Shown here: positions 44,240 to 54,237 of the stretch, one piece after another
How the letters are laid out: the number at the start of each line of letters is the position of its first letter
Position numbering within the stretch: position 1 is the first letter of the stretch
Origin: Favolaschia claudopus
Lineage: Eukaryota; Basidiomycota; Agaricomycetes; Agaricales; Mycenaceae
Assembly: GCA_037176885.1 (NCBI GenBank)
Contig: JAWWNJ010000033.1
Span: 186,001-250,000 of the forward strand
Length of the DNA stretch: 64,000 bases
Direction of reading: 5' to 3'
Notes under the pieces: generated by a model
Databases searched by the model: none
Seen by the model: the letters and a program-made list of their open reading frames with translations, nothing else
Told to the model about the DNA's origin: nothing
Translations under genes and position numbers: made by a program

Positions 44240-44378
44240 TTCAAGATGCTCTCTTATAATTCCTAATGCCTTTTGCTTCACGTACATCCTTGAAAGTTGA
44301 TATATTTTTGCCGTACATCGTTATGATTATTTTTTACACATACACAGTAACCAGTCTATACTTCTGTCATACGAGGTA

Positions 44379-45135
44379 CAGTCGCAAACCCCGAAGCGAA
44401 ACGGCACTAGGAAGCGAAACACTCGCCGAACACAAGGTTAACGCTTTCCCCCTGGGTCGAATCTTTGCATGTAGGTACCCCACTATCTGAGCACCCAAAC
44501 CACAAAAGGAATTGTGTTGAAACTCCTCTCGCCGCCGGCAATGGCCTTGTTTGTTTCAGCTTTGTTTTTACGCCGGCAGATGCACCAATGCGAAATATTA
44601 TTTCTTCCTCTGGAATTGTGGCCGGTGACATACACTAGTAATATAGAAAGTCATTTTGAGGCAGATTGCATCGAAAGTACTGAACAAACTGGTCGATTTG
44701 CGCGAGAATAGGGGTGCTCAATTCTCAGCTCGTCAGCTCGTCTCGTCCACAAAATAATTAATTCGGTGATGGATTGATCAGGATATGACGCGAAGTGGAG
44801 CGACAGGCGGAGTGAGATCAGCGTCTCATCAGCTCATTAGGGAAGTAATTAATTTCTGGACGAGACGAGCTGACGAGCTAAGAATTGAGCACCCCTAATG
44901 GCTCAATTTGTTGTGTTTTGTAGTGTTCGCTATCACGTTATTTGGCGATATTTGACTCGCCCCACAAATTGCCCTCGTTCTCAACGAAAACATGGTCGAT
45001 TCACTTGATTCTTGATTGTAAGTGATAGCCAGAAGAATATACTATAAGTCTATAACAAACACCACCCGTTTCCGCTTCCTAGTCCACCCACAATCAAGCG
45101 AAAATGCTAAACGTTTCGCTTCGGGGTTTGCGACT
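44379..45135. mobile_element. 757-base TA-flanked MITE, CAGTCGCAAACCCCGAAGCG ends
   Basis: Inverted ends of about 27 bases, TA at 44377-44378 and 45136-45137, inserted inside the Tc1-type element. It contains another MITE. Confidence 0.9.
44711..44895. mobile_element. 185-base MITE, third nesting level
   Basis: Inverted ends GGGGTGCTCAATTCTCAGCT extend about 40 bases with one or two mismatches, TA on both sides (44709-44710 and 44896-44897). G-rich ends and small size suggest a Harbinger- or mariner-type MITE. Confidence 0.88.
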
Positions 45136-45304
45136 GTACCCGCAATGCCTATACCACCCTGGTGCATTCCCCGCATGAACTAATTCAAAGCAAGCTACAA
45201 CAATATCTTCGAGCGGTGTCAAACTATATTCAAACTCGCGCCAATGCCGCCGAAGGTATTGGTTTCACTGCGAAGGCGTCAGAACACAAGCCAAATTCCA
45301 ATTA

Positions 45305-46231
45305 TGCAAATCTTCACTGACCACAGCTGAAACTTTCCTCGATAGGATTGAAATCCGGAGAATAGGGCGGTAGGAAGATTAATACGACACCTTGTAATGG
45401 TTAGAAGAGGTATTTGGCGATGCAAAGAAACTCACCGGCATCGTCACAAGCTTGATGGAGGGCCTCGCTCTTGTGAATGCGACAGTTATTCATGACAAGG
45501 ACGCTGTTGTCCTGCGGGAATGGATTCATCTTCGGAAGCTGCTCAAACATCTCAGAGCAGTATCGGAGACCACCAACCACGTACCACATCATTGAGGATG
45601 AAATCAAAGAACTCACCATTCACAGACCCCTCTACAACTCGTAGAGCAAAATAACCGTCCTGCGAGAGAGCCGGCAAGATGCTGTATCGGGTTCCTCGAT
45701 CATGATTGATTCTTTATCAGCCCGTTGCCCAGATAGCGCACGACCATATCGTCGCGCCAGAGTCCGCCCATCCTTGCTCAACTCATCTGTGAACACCATT
45801 TGTCGAGCTACAAAGTTGGACAAAACAAAATTCATCCATCGGCTTCGCAAGTCGTCGTCCCGCTGTGCCGCTATCCGACGGAGCACCATACGTTCAAAGC
45901 CCATGTCTTTGATTGCATCGTAGATGGTGGACATGGGAAAGCTTTCGCCGTGGACAACAGCAAAGTATTCGGCGATCTCATCGAGAAAGAGAGACGGTGA
46001 TTCTGCCAGAAGCTGGTGGAGTACAAGCTCGGGAGGGATTGTGTGAGGGCGGCCAACGAGGTAGGACTTCTTTCGAGCGAGATTGAGGCGTTCACGAAGC
46101 TGCTGATCCCAGCGCTCAAGACTACGACGCGAAACAGCAAAGAGGCGCTCAACGGTGGCCACATCAAGTCCGTCGTCAAGCGCCGACAATGCCAGCAGCT
46201 TTACCTCGACGCTATGGCTCTTGTAGACCAT
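45305..46231 (-). pseudogene. Tc1-type transposase, one frameshift and one catalytic change
   Basis: Start MVYKSHSVEVKLLALSALDD at 46231. HTH region VERLFAVSRRSLERWDQQLR, then PELVLHQLLAESPSLFLDEI, the first Asp in QMVFTDELSKDGRTLARRYG, RYSILPALSQDGYFALRVVE, FFDFILNDV, intron 45584-45539, NPFPQDNSVLVMNNCRIHKS, intron 45435-45391, and VVLIFLPPYSPDFNPIEESF holding the last acidic residue. Introns are 46 and 45 bases. A one-base shift near 45690 separates the first two blocks. The second catalytic Asp (normally MDN) is Asn, from a G-to-A change, which would itself abolish cutting. The C-terminus after EESF is lost. Confidence 0.88.
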
Positions 46232-46371
46232 CCTTAAGCATGGGGGAGAGGTGCAGAGACGGGACAAGAGTTTTTAGAATTTTTCGAATTAATTTAGTTT
46301 TATGTCACACTTCTACTCTACGGCAAGAATTTCCGGAACTGCTGTAAGTGATTGTGAATGGCACGAAAAGG

Positions 46372-46620
46372 GACTTACCATGTGAATATGTTCTTGCGAT
46401 ACGTCACCCGACATAATCTTTCTGAATAGAAAACCGTCTTCAAAACCCGAGACATACAGCCAATTTGCAAGCGCGCGGATGGGGCAAAGATAGGCAAGGT
46501 GCGCGGGAAACATGTAATGCATGTGCGTATTTTCAATGGCAAGGCCGATGTATTGGATGGTGATTACGCATAATTCAGTTTGGAAACGTACAGGGCTGTA
46601 TGATAGATATCTGATTTGTA
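46372..46620 (-). pseudogene. tyrosine-recombinase-like fragment
   Basis: Minus-strand TELCVITIQYIGLAIENTHM, HLAYLCPIRALANWLYVSGF and GFLFRKIMSGDVSQEHIHM match the region before the catalytic His-x-x-Arg of fungal tyrosine recombinases that cut and rejoin DNA. The exon ends at a GTAAGT donor (46372 region), and the Tc1-type element is inserted 30 bases on, in the intron. The catalytic C-terminal exon is absent on the far side. Only a fragment. Confidence 0.6.
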
Positions 46621-46712
46621 TCATGGACGGAGTCCCGGGCGGACCGAAATAATTCATATCCTGACACCCCCACTCGACCCAGGCCGTACTGTACGTAGAT
46701 TCAGGTCACAGG

Positions 46713-46968
46713 TGTCAGGATATGTTCGCTTCATTCCGAGATCATACATCTCTTATCCGATATCTACAGTACATACATCTTTATATTCCCGTAGTCGTGT
46801 GTAGTCCTGTGTAGTCCCACAATCAATATTCTTACTCTTATCCCCCATCTTGACCTCTGAGTCTATCTCTCTTGTGCCTTTCTGTGCTCCCGCACCGCAC
46901 TCGGGTAGCTCCTCGTTCTTAGCGAGCTCTCCCGGCTTCCAGCCACCTCGGTTTATTTTCTGATAACA
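46713..46968 (+). mobile_element. probable solo LTR (TGTCAGGATATG ... TGATAACA)
   Basis: Begins TGTCAGGATATG and ends TTCTGATAACA. GGTCACA lies at both flanks, two bases off the left end. A related start, TGTCAG[AG]ATATGAATTATT, occurs on the minus strand at about 46663 and on the plus strand at 50483, so this is one of several LTR fragments of a family. Exact duplication is uncertain. Confidence 0.5.
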
Positions 46969-46975
46969 GGTCACA

Positions 46976-47244
46976 AGGGGACCTGCATTGAAGCTATTTT
47001 AATTCGGTCACAAGGCACCGAGGGGTCTCAATTTTGTGATTTTGAAGGAATTTTTATCTCCGCCTTCAGACAAGTACAAAACCCACGAAATTTGCAGTTT
47101 TGGTTCGATTTTTCCTCCGTCTCATGTATGCGTTGGTCAATTTGGGCATTCATTGGGTCAGTACCAATGAATTTTTGGTGGTTTGAATGATGGCAAAAAT
47201 CGGTCACAGGTCCCAAGCCGCACAGGTCACACCGGCTGAATCTA
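46976..47244. other. no gene seen
   Basis: No supported feature between the LTR-like sequence and the next MITE. Confidence 0.4.
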
Positions 47245-47696
47245 TGGTGCGCACGGCCTAAACACCACCAAACAGGAACAAAATCTATTGCACCTGATCA
47301 GAACCTTCCCACGACTGATCCTCTGGTGAAAACACTCCGATTAGGTAGTAGACTAATTCCTCTAGAGGAATTTACCATGCCCTCAAAACTCACAATAAAT
47401 ACTTTTTTCTCGGGGCGGATTTGAGACATCAGTGATGCGATCAATCCATCAGTCATGTGAGCTTATGGAATCTGCCCGATTTAGGTTCCGACTCTGGCTT
47501 CATATGCTCTGAGAGAGGTCCATGAGCTACATACTACACTAATTGTAGCGAGGGAGTACGTTTTGAGTCTGCCCCAACCTTATTCTGCAGCAGAAAATGC
47601 AATTTAAATTTGAAATTTTTCCGCCGGTCGATTTGAGAAATCACTGATGGCATCAATGATGGGACCTATTTGGTGGTGTTTAGGCCGTGCGCACCA
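47245..47696. mobile_element. 452-base TA-flanked MITE, TGGTGCGCACGGCCTAAACA ends
   Basis: Inverted ends of 28 bases, TA at 47243-47244 and 47697-47698. Internal DNA is AT-rich and non-coding. Confidence 0.88.
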
Positions 47697-47698
47697 TA

Positions 47699-48091
47699 CG
47701 GTCGAAATGGTACAGTAGTCCCATACAAAGACAGAATTTTGAATGTTTGTGATGAGGGAGAGGTTTTGTAAAAAATATCTGCAACCATGTCCTCTGTAGG
47801 ATACCACTGCCAGAGTACAACACATTCACCTGTGCGGGCCAAGTCATCACGGATATACTAACATAGTACGTAAGCGTTCCCACGCAACATATACGGTGAT
47901 ATACTCTCACGCTTTAGTTACCGGTGCACTGCTGAACTTTCAACGGACCAACTGGACGTCCAAAATGTGTTCATATCAACTTCAAATTATCTATGGGATG
48001 GTTTTAGCATCCATTAAGTCCTTTCTACTCAGGGAGGAACCTGCCGGACAACACTTCTAATCCAGAGGCAGAGCCAAACATGAACACATTG
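47699..48091. other. no gene seen
   Basis: Short intergenic stretch; only the target duplication CATTG of the next element (48087-48091) stands out. Confidence 0.5.
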
Positions 48092-48288
48092 TGTTGGATT
48101 TGTGAGCCCGAAGTATAGCCGAGCCCCTTACTCACGGCTTACGGATCATTCTCCCGGACTGTAGATAGTTCTAGATAATATTCGGTAGTATAAATACAGG
48201 ACCACTGAAGCCTAAAGCTCCAGTGGATTATAACCCAAGACCTAACAGTCGAGTGCCCAAGCAACTGTGAACCTGCCGAATCACAACA
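48092..48288 (+). repeat. 5' LTR
   Basis: 197 bases. A GTATAAATAC TATA box (about 48190) should drive transcription of the element. The following TAATCCACTACTTGG would be the primer-binding site. Confidence 0.88.
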
Positions 48289-48354
48289 TAATCCACTACT
48301 TGGCGTACTACTTGGTTTCACCGCGTCCTCTTCCCATCACCCGCATCATTCATC

Positions 48355-49170
48355 ATGTCGACATCCGTTAATGTCAACAATCTTCTATCCTCGGTGCCGA
48401 AGCTCACAGGCAGCGGCAATCACGGCAACTGGAAATTTGCTGTTTGCATGGTGTTGCGCCGTGCCGGCCTTTGGAGCATAATCCAGGATTGGATCGACAA
48501 GCGGGCAGACCCGGACACAGTTAGCTCAGAAGGAGATGCATCTGCGGGAACGAGTACCCGTAGACAGCGAGCTAAGGCGGCAGAAGACAAGGCCAAGGAG
48601 TCCGAAGAAATTCTCACCGTCATCGGACTGACGATTGATCCGTCCCAATACCAGCACATTGCTGATTGCACAGATGGCGTTGAAGCGTGGGCAAAGTTGG
48701 CGGAGATCTACGAGAAAGACTCCCGACCGAGCCGTATCGCGCTTAAACGCGACTTCTACACATTTGATCACAATGCCCTGAAACCGGTTCAAGATTACAT
48801 ATCCGGCATCGGGCGGCTGGCCTCGGCATTACGAGCAATCGGTGTCAAGATTGACGCTCGTGATGAGGTGGACGTGATGATCTACAACTTGTCCTCGGAA
48901 TGGGGAAGCATAGCCTCGACATTGACAGCATCGTCCGCCGAACTAACCGTCGCGGATGTAACCGGCGCGCTGTTGGATGAAGAAAAGAGGCGTGGCGGAC
49001 CTCCGCATGATGGGGGAACCGCGTTGGTAGCATATCGGAAGAAGAAGTTCTCGGTTACCTGCTTTAAATGCCATCAGAAAGGGCATATTGCGAAGAATTG
49101 TCCATCGGGACAGGACCGTGACGCTGGGAAGGCGCACATGGTGACGGAAAGCAGCGGGTACGCATTTTAG
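48355..49170 (+). CDS. gag: Ty1/Copia Gag with zinc knuckle
   Basis: 271 residues, ATG at 48355, stop at 49168-49170, no lesion. The N-terminal half (PKLTGSGNHGNWKFAVCMVL, AWAKLAEIYEKDSRPSRIAL, YISGIGRLASALRAIG, VMIYNLSSEWGSIASTL) is the capsid-type domain of Copia Gag (UBN2-like), and a CCHC knuckle lies at about residue 237 (CFKCHQKGHIAKNC). Such proteins assemble virus-like particles and package element RNA in the cytoplasm. The frame stops shortly after the knuckle, so no Gag-Pol fusion is made here. It sits between two identical LTRs with a TATA box upstream, so it is probably transcribed from the 5' LTR. Confidence 0.92.
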   Translation: MSTSVNVNNLLSSVPKLTGSGNHGNWKFAVCMVLRRAGLWSIIQDWIDKRADPDTVSSEGDASAGTSTRRQRAKAAEDKAKESEEILTVIGLTIDPSQYQHIADCTDGVEAWAKLAEIYEKDSRPSRIALKRDFYTFDHNALKPVQDYISGIGRLASALRAIGVKIDARDEVDVMIYNLSSEWGSIASTLTASSAELTVADVTGALLDEEKRRGGPPHDGGTALVAYRKKKFSVTCFKCHQKGHIAKNCPSGQDRDAGKAHMVTESSGYAF

Positions 49171-49312
49171 GATCACGCCGGGCTGGGTAACGGAACGGCT
49201 CCAGGGGGAGCGGCCAGAATTTTGATTTGGCAAAGCTGAGTGCTCGTTACCAGCGGATCTGGAGAACTAGTTTAGATATTATTTTCTGTATACTTTCAGG
49301 CTCAAGGGGGAG

Positions 49313-49509
49313 TGTTGGATTTGTGAGCCCGAAGTATAGCCGAGCCCCTTACTCACGGCTTACGGATCATTCTCCCGGACTGTAGATAGTTCTAGATAAT
49401 ATTCGGTAGTATAAATACAGGACCACTGAAGCCTAAAGCTCCAGTGGATTATAACCCAAGACCTAACAGTCGAGTGCCCAAGCAACTGTGAACCTGCCGA
49501 ATCACAACA
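49313..49509 (+). repeat. 3' LTR
   Basis: Identical to 48092-48288 and preceded by the polypurine tract AAGGGGGAG. Confidence 0.88.
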
Positions 49510-49514
49510 CATTG

Positions 49515-50365
49515 TTACCAAAACTGTGTCCGGGACTGATGTTTCTAGCAAGGACTCATTTCATCACTTCATACCATAACTGGGCTTCTAAACACCTCCG
49601 GGACTGCGTTCTGACCCACAAACTAGGGGGTCAAAGGTTTTTTTTTCCGGCCTGGCGGCCGGAACGGTACGTGGTGATTGTTTGTTTCCAGCGTATTATG
49701 TGACTGACACGTTAGTATGGGACAACAAACCATACAGGGAGTCACGGAATCCAGCCAAATGGGGACTCGACACGTTTTCCTCCAATAACTGCTTCATCGA
49801 TCATCCTCCTCAAGGCTCCATTCCAACAATGCTAGCATTTCATTGATCTGAATTTCATGAACACGAGAGGTACCACACAAAAGCAGCCGCATCAGGGACC
49901 CGATAACCTGGTCAGAGGTCGGAAAATTGGGTTTCATGGGCACGTTCGGGGAATCCGGTCAGAGAACTCAACCCTTAGCATTTTGTATTGACGGTAAAAG
50001 ATGAAGGAATTCAACAAATTTTATAAATCATTCATTTTTCCTCAATCCTCGGCACGCGCCGCGCGCTCCCCTTCTCGAACGTGGGAAAGTTACGGTCACC
50101 GCGAGCGGGCATGGGGATAGGAGCGGGCTGATTGGCCATGATATCGTCGATGGGAGTAGGTGGGTTATCGAAAAGCCAAGCTCAAGTTGGCGACGAAGGC
50201 GAATGCGGAGAGACTAGAAAATCTTGGTTACCTTTTGTGGCAGCAAGTAAATCGGCTCATGAAGTTGAACCGTGATTTTGTTTGATACATATATTGTCTT
50301 CAGGTACTGAGGCGTTTTTCCTCTTCAGACTTGTCTCCGCCTGCTACCAAATCGCTTCTTTGGAA
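49515..50365. other. no gene seen
   Basis: Open frames here show no recognisable feature. A T run and a GGCCTGGCGGCC palindrome lie near 49640-49660. Confidence 0.5.
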
Positions 50366-50482
50366 GTAAATCAAGGATAATTCTATTTGGCAACCCGGTT
50401 TGTTTGGCAACCCCAGCTTTTTCCAAGGGTTGCCAGATAGACGAAAGATCGCATCAGATGTCGCCGAGGCGCCGGGCGCTGC

Positions 50483-50790
50483 TGTCAGAATATGAATTAT
50501 TTCGGGTAGCCGCCCCGCCGCTCCGGCCCTTGATAGATATCTGATACTTATCATACAGCCTTGTTCTTACATATAAACCGTGCTCGTCTGTCCACCACCC
50601 TCGGTCTTTCATCCCACATTGCGGGAGACTGAGGGTGAGTTCTCTATCTATCTACCTACTTGTATTTACTTACTCATTGTGTAGTTATTGCGCCTTCCGC
50701 GCATTTTCAGGTATTTAATATATAGTCTTTCATCCCACATTGCGGGAGACTGAGGTTATTGCGCCTTCCGCGCATTTTCAGATTCTGTTA
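50483..50790 (+). mobile_element. LTR-like insertion with 5-base duplication
   Basis: Begins TGTCAGAATATGAATTATTT and is flanked by GCTGC at 50478-50482 and 50791-50795. The end is CTGTTA rather than the usual CA. The start is shared with sequences at 46.6-46.7 kb. It contains an intron-bearing segment and its spliced duplicate. Confidence 0.6.
50604..50781 (+). repeat. unspliced segment followed by its exactly spliced copy
   Basis: Unit 1: 31 bases (50604-50634), a 50-base GT-AG intron-like insert (50635-50684, GTGAGT ... GTGTAG), then 26 bases (50685-50710). Unit 2: the same 31 bases (50725-50755) joined directly to the same 26 bases (50756-50781). The junction is precisely the splice junction. 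The units are separated by 14 bases. Confidence 0.85.
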
Positions 50791-51426
50791 GCTGCCAGCC
50801 TCCAGCGTTGGTTCAACTTGGTTGATGTAGGTTTTTGTGCCTTGAAGTTGAATCCACCATGCATCAGAGTTAATGTTTAAGCCTATAGAACCTCTGAAAG
50901 AGCAGAGCTGAATTTTGACACTGTGAGCACTCCTCGGCAGCTGTGCCATCAGCTCCTTGCCGAAAGCGGCATGGAGCTCTTCAAGTTCTTGCATACCTCT
51001 GCCATCGTTCATTGAACGAACTCAAAGCCGTTACTCAGGGATATCCGCCTCTGGTTGGCATGATATCTGGACTGACCTCGTTCAATATTGTTCCTTGTAT
51101 AATATTGAATGCCAGCGGCATATCCCCGGCATCCCTAAAGAGAGTGGTTTACAGTTTACCGAACATGACAAAAACACACACACAGTCTCTGCTGGCCGCT
51201 CATGAGCTCAACAGTTGCAATGCGCATTTTTGGGCTCTCAAGTTCCTCTTCACTCTGTCCATACTTCATTGGAATTGAGGCTCTAAGCCCGCCATCACTG
51301 GCATCAGCTCAGATCAGTTTGAGCTGATATGCCGGCGGCGGCTCGGATTGCCAAATAGAAAAGTTCTATCTGGCAATCCCAAACTAATGGCAACCGGGTT
51401 GCCAAATAGAATTATCCGTAAATCAA

Positions 51427-51786
51427 CACATCACGCTGTTTCTTGTCCAAAAGCTGGTGGGGGAGGCGTAGGCCAGCTGACAATTGGGGACCAGGGCCAT
51501 TGGCTGGGAGCTACGTGTTCAGTCACGTCCTTGTATAATACGTGTTCCTCAATGTTGCTCAGTATCTACCTTGTACTTGCTTGTCCCCGTGAGTGAACAA
51601 AGCGTTGTTGAATGGTTTTGAGCCATAGTGGGGTCAGTCAAGGGCCACCGCGACATGTTGGCGGCGGGGAAAGCGTTCCCATATTGGGAAACACCTAATC
51701 CGGAAGACCGTGGAAAAAAGTGACGTGTCTCATTATTTTCCGCAAGGGGACATAAAAAAAAAACCTCGACCCGGCGCGACCCACCC
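51427..51786. other. no gene seen
   Basis: Short interval between two MITEs with no supported feature. Confidence 0.5.
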
Positions 51787-51788
51787 TA

Positions 51789-52772
51789 CAGTGCCGGACA
51801 CGCAAAGTCGACAACTTTAATCTTCCCTTTATGGAAGGTGTCACATACCCCCAGATGTCTAGATTTTTATGTAAAACAGTCGCTAAGCATCCAAAGAACA
51901 GTTTTGCACGAGCCGATTGTCAAAAAAACGAAAAATTATGAAATGATAGCCGAAAATTTGGCCGTAACCTCAAAATTGATGGGAAAAACCTCGGACATAG
52001 CGCAATCGACTCCTTTCGTTGAGTAAGTTATGATTCTGATAAAATAAAGAAAATTCCACGAGCGGTTTCCGAGAAATCTGCCTCTTCTTTGCCTGGGAAA
52101 TCGCACCGGATTTGGCAATTCCGAGTCACGTTACATGTTACTGTCAAAGATAAGATTGTACTTAGCATTGCAACGTTGTTGAGGTATTGTGTGCAGCATG
52201 GAATGCACACCTATGAAAGTCTTGCGACATGGCACTCAACCAATCCTTCCTTTCTATCATGAGCCAAAATCCTTTTCTTCAGCTCAGAGCTGCCTTACCC
52301 AAATTTGAAACGGCTGCCCAACTCTGTTTGTGTTCGACAATTATTCTTCTCATTATACTGTCACTCAAAGTTGAGAATCTGACTTGATGGAAGTAGTATG
52401 AGGCATGGTGTAAATCCGCCTCCCGAGAGGTTCAGAAGGAGTCGGAGATGTTTTATCAAGCACCGGAAGCGACAGTTGGGCGTCCGCATCAAACATTCTT
52501 TGCCCATAATCATGAGCGGCAAATGGTTGGTTAGAGCACAAATGGGGCTTCAGAAGGCATACTAGTTAGCTAATTTTTGTTCGGAGAGGTACACACAATT
52601 TTGATTTTTTTGGCTCAAAAATTTGGCCGCAGCTAAAATGTCGTGGGAAAAACTTCGGAGGCGGTTTTTTGGACGTTTTCGAGGGTGCTGAGTCTGATTC
52701 TGAAGTCAGATTTATGCCAAAAATTCGCGTTCTTCGGTAATCATCATTGTCGACTTTGGTTGTCCGGCACTG
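51789..52772. mobile_element. 984-base TA-flanked element, CAGTGCCGGACA ends
   Basis: Inverted ends CAGTGCCGGACACGCAAAGT, about 26 bases with two mismatches, TA at 51787-51788 and 52773-52774. Two diverged direct copies of a motif around AAATTTGGCCG lie inside. No transposase; a non-autonomous Tc1/mariner-type element. Confidence 0.87.
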
Positions 52773-52774
52773 TA

Positions 52775-54237
52775 CCACGTAAGCATTACATACGTAACGT
52801 CCAAATGAGGAATTTACCATCAAAAGCAATCATTCCGCACGCAATCCTATAGAATCCTATACAGTACGAGTGAGGACCGGCACCGCCGGTGATCAGAACC
52901 CCATATTTGCCATTGTTTGTCCCTCAGTGAATATCAGCAATTCATGTTCCTCGAGTTTCCGGCTGGCTCGCAACCTGTAGCCCACTACTTTGTTGGAACA
53001 AATTGCTGCTACTGAATATACGAAGGGATCCCCTGCAGTATTTCACCAGAAAACTGATTTCCGGTGAAAGGTGAGCTATTTTCCGGTTGGTTCTTGCCAT
53101 TTAAAACATAGTTTGATTCGCCGAAGCTACCAAACTGGCCACAGTGAGTGTGTAGGCTGTTTGACTGTGCGGCTTTTGCATCCGCCATGATTAGGATCTT
53201 CGCTCCGAGTGTTCAACTTCAGTTCAACTTGGGGGTAGAGGGCCGTCGCTGTGCGCGGCAGAACTCGTACTTATGTTTGTTTTCCACACGAATTATTTAC
53301 CTGTTCTGCGAGTGGAATAATTAGGCAAGCGATGTCGAGAAACACGATCTGAATAAATATAGAAAATCCCAGAAAGACTAGTGAGTCAAGGGCAAGTCAA
53401 GGGATAAGATACATGACATGGTCTGAACTAGACTGAGAGAGTCTGGAAATCAAATACTTAATGAGGCCAAAGGGATTGGAAATGCGGATTCTGGAAACAA
53501 GCTCAGCAGCGGGTCCGGGGTGTTTCAGAACAGTGATTTCCGAGGTTTCTTCCGGTTTAGAGATGTAGATGAATTCTATGGAACTTACCGACCAATACGG
53601 GCCAGACTTTCAAATATTCTGGGGAAAAAACTCGGTTGAGTGAACGTAGAGTTGAACTTACACTGGATCAAAGCTTCTTGGCACTTGCAGTCTTGCTGAC
53701 TTTTGTGCAGCAAACAAATTCCTGAGAATTTTGGTCCCAAGTCAATTAGGTCACTGTCTGGAATCTGCTTCATCCCCGAACCTGAACTGTCAGCCTTCAC
53801 AGCTTGCTATCGCCGAGTTTATCTGTACCGCGAAATAAGCGCCAGCTAAGCGCTCGTTCGGACATCTCGGATTGGGTATCGGATATTTTCGGTCCGATCT
53901 CCGCGCCGTTGCCTGCCGAGTCAAATGTCAGCCATGGCAGACTGAAAGGGTGGGAACCTTTGCATCTTGAGCTGCAACACCCACATGCAGCCCTCTTGTT
54001 GCGACTCAAGCTCATTTTCAATCTGCTTTCTAGATTTTTGATTCAATTTCCAAATTGCCGCTTTAATTGCGGGTTTGTTGGCCCGAACAAGTCGACTTGC
54101 TCGACTTGCGCACGTTGAATTTGCATTCACGCAAAGGTTTTCAACTTCGAGGTAAGCTTTCATGCTTCTCATTGCTTACCTGTGCTGAAACGCCCGCTCA
54201 GCGCAAACTTCCTAATTGATCTCTCACTGTGGTTTCC
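52775..54237. other. no recognised gene
   Basis: Several overlapping open frames of 70-100 residues lie on both strands at 53585-54172. None shows a motif or splice logic I can support. Confidence 0.4.

Larger units (their letters stand above)
42392..46344. mobile_element. complete 3.95-kb Tc1/mariner-type transposon with two genes
   Basis: Inverted ends of about 55-60 bases, beginning CAGCAGTTCCGGAAATTCTT, pair 42392-42450 with 46286-46344. TA flanks both sides (42390-42391 and 46345-46346). The right third holds a Tc1-type transposase (minus), the left part a second gene (plus) unrelated to transposases. Two further MITEs are nested between them. The ends are nearly identical to each other, so insertion was recent relative to gene decay. 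Confidence 0.88.
48092..49509 (+). mobile_element. gag-only Copia-type LTR element (TR-GAG-like), young
   Basis: Two 197-base LTRs (48092-48288 and 49313-49509), identical as far as I can read, begin TGTTGG and end ACAACA. A perfect 5-base duplication CATTG flanks the element (48087-48091 and 49510-49514). A polypurine tract CAAGGGGGAG precedes the 3' LTR. The interior is 1024 bases and holds one intact gag and no protease, integrase or polymerase. Identical LTRs and an intact gene indicate very recent insertion, with enzymes supplied by a full-length relative. Confidence 0.92.
50375..51417. mobile_element. MULE-like MITE, 9-base duplication, with nested LTR
   Basis: Exact flanking GTAAATCAA (50366-50374 and 51418-51426) and inverted ends GGATAATTCTATTTGGCAAC of about 26 bases, with further GGCAACCC motifs inside. 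A 9-base duplication is typical of Mutator-like elements. A solo LTR-like segment at 50483-50790 was inserted later. Confidence 0.85.

Noticed and set aside
53585..54172. Overlapping open frames that might be a spliced gene
   Set aside because: I could not find consistent splice sites or a recognisable domain.
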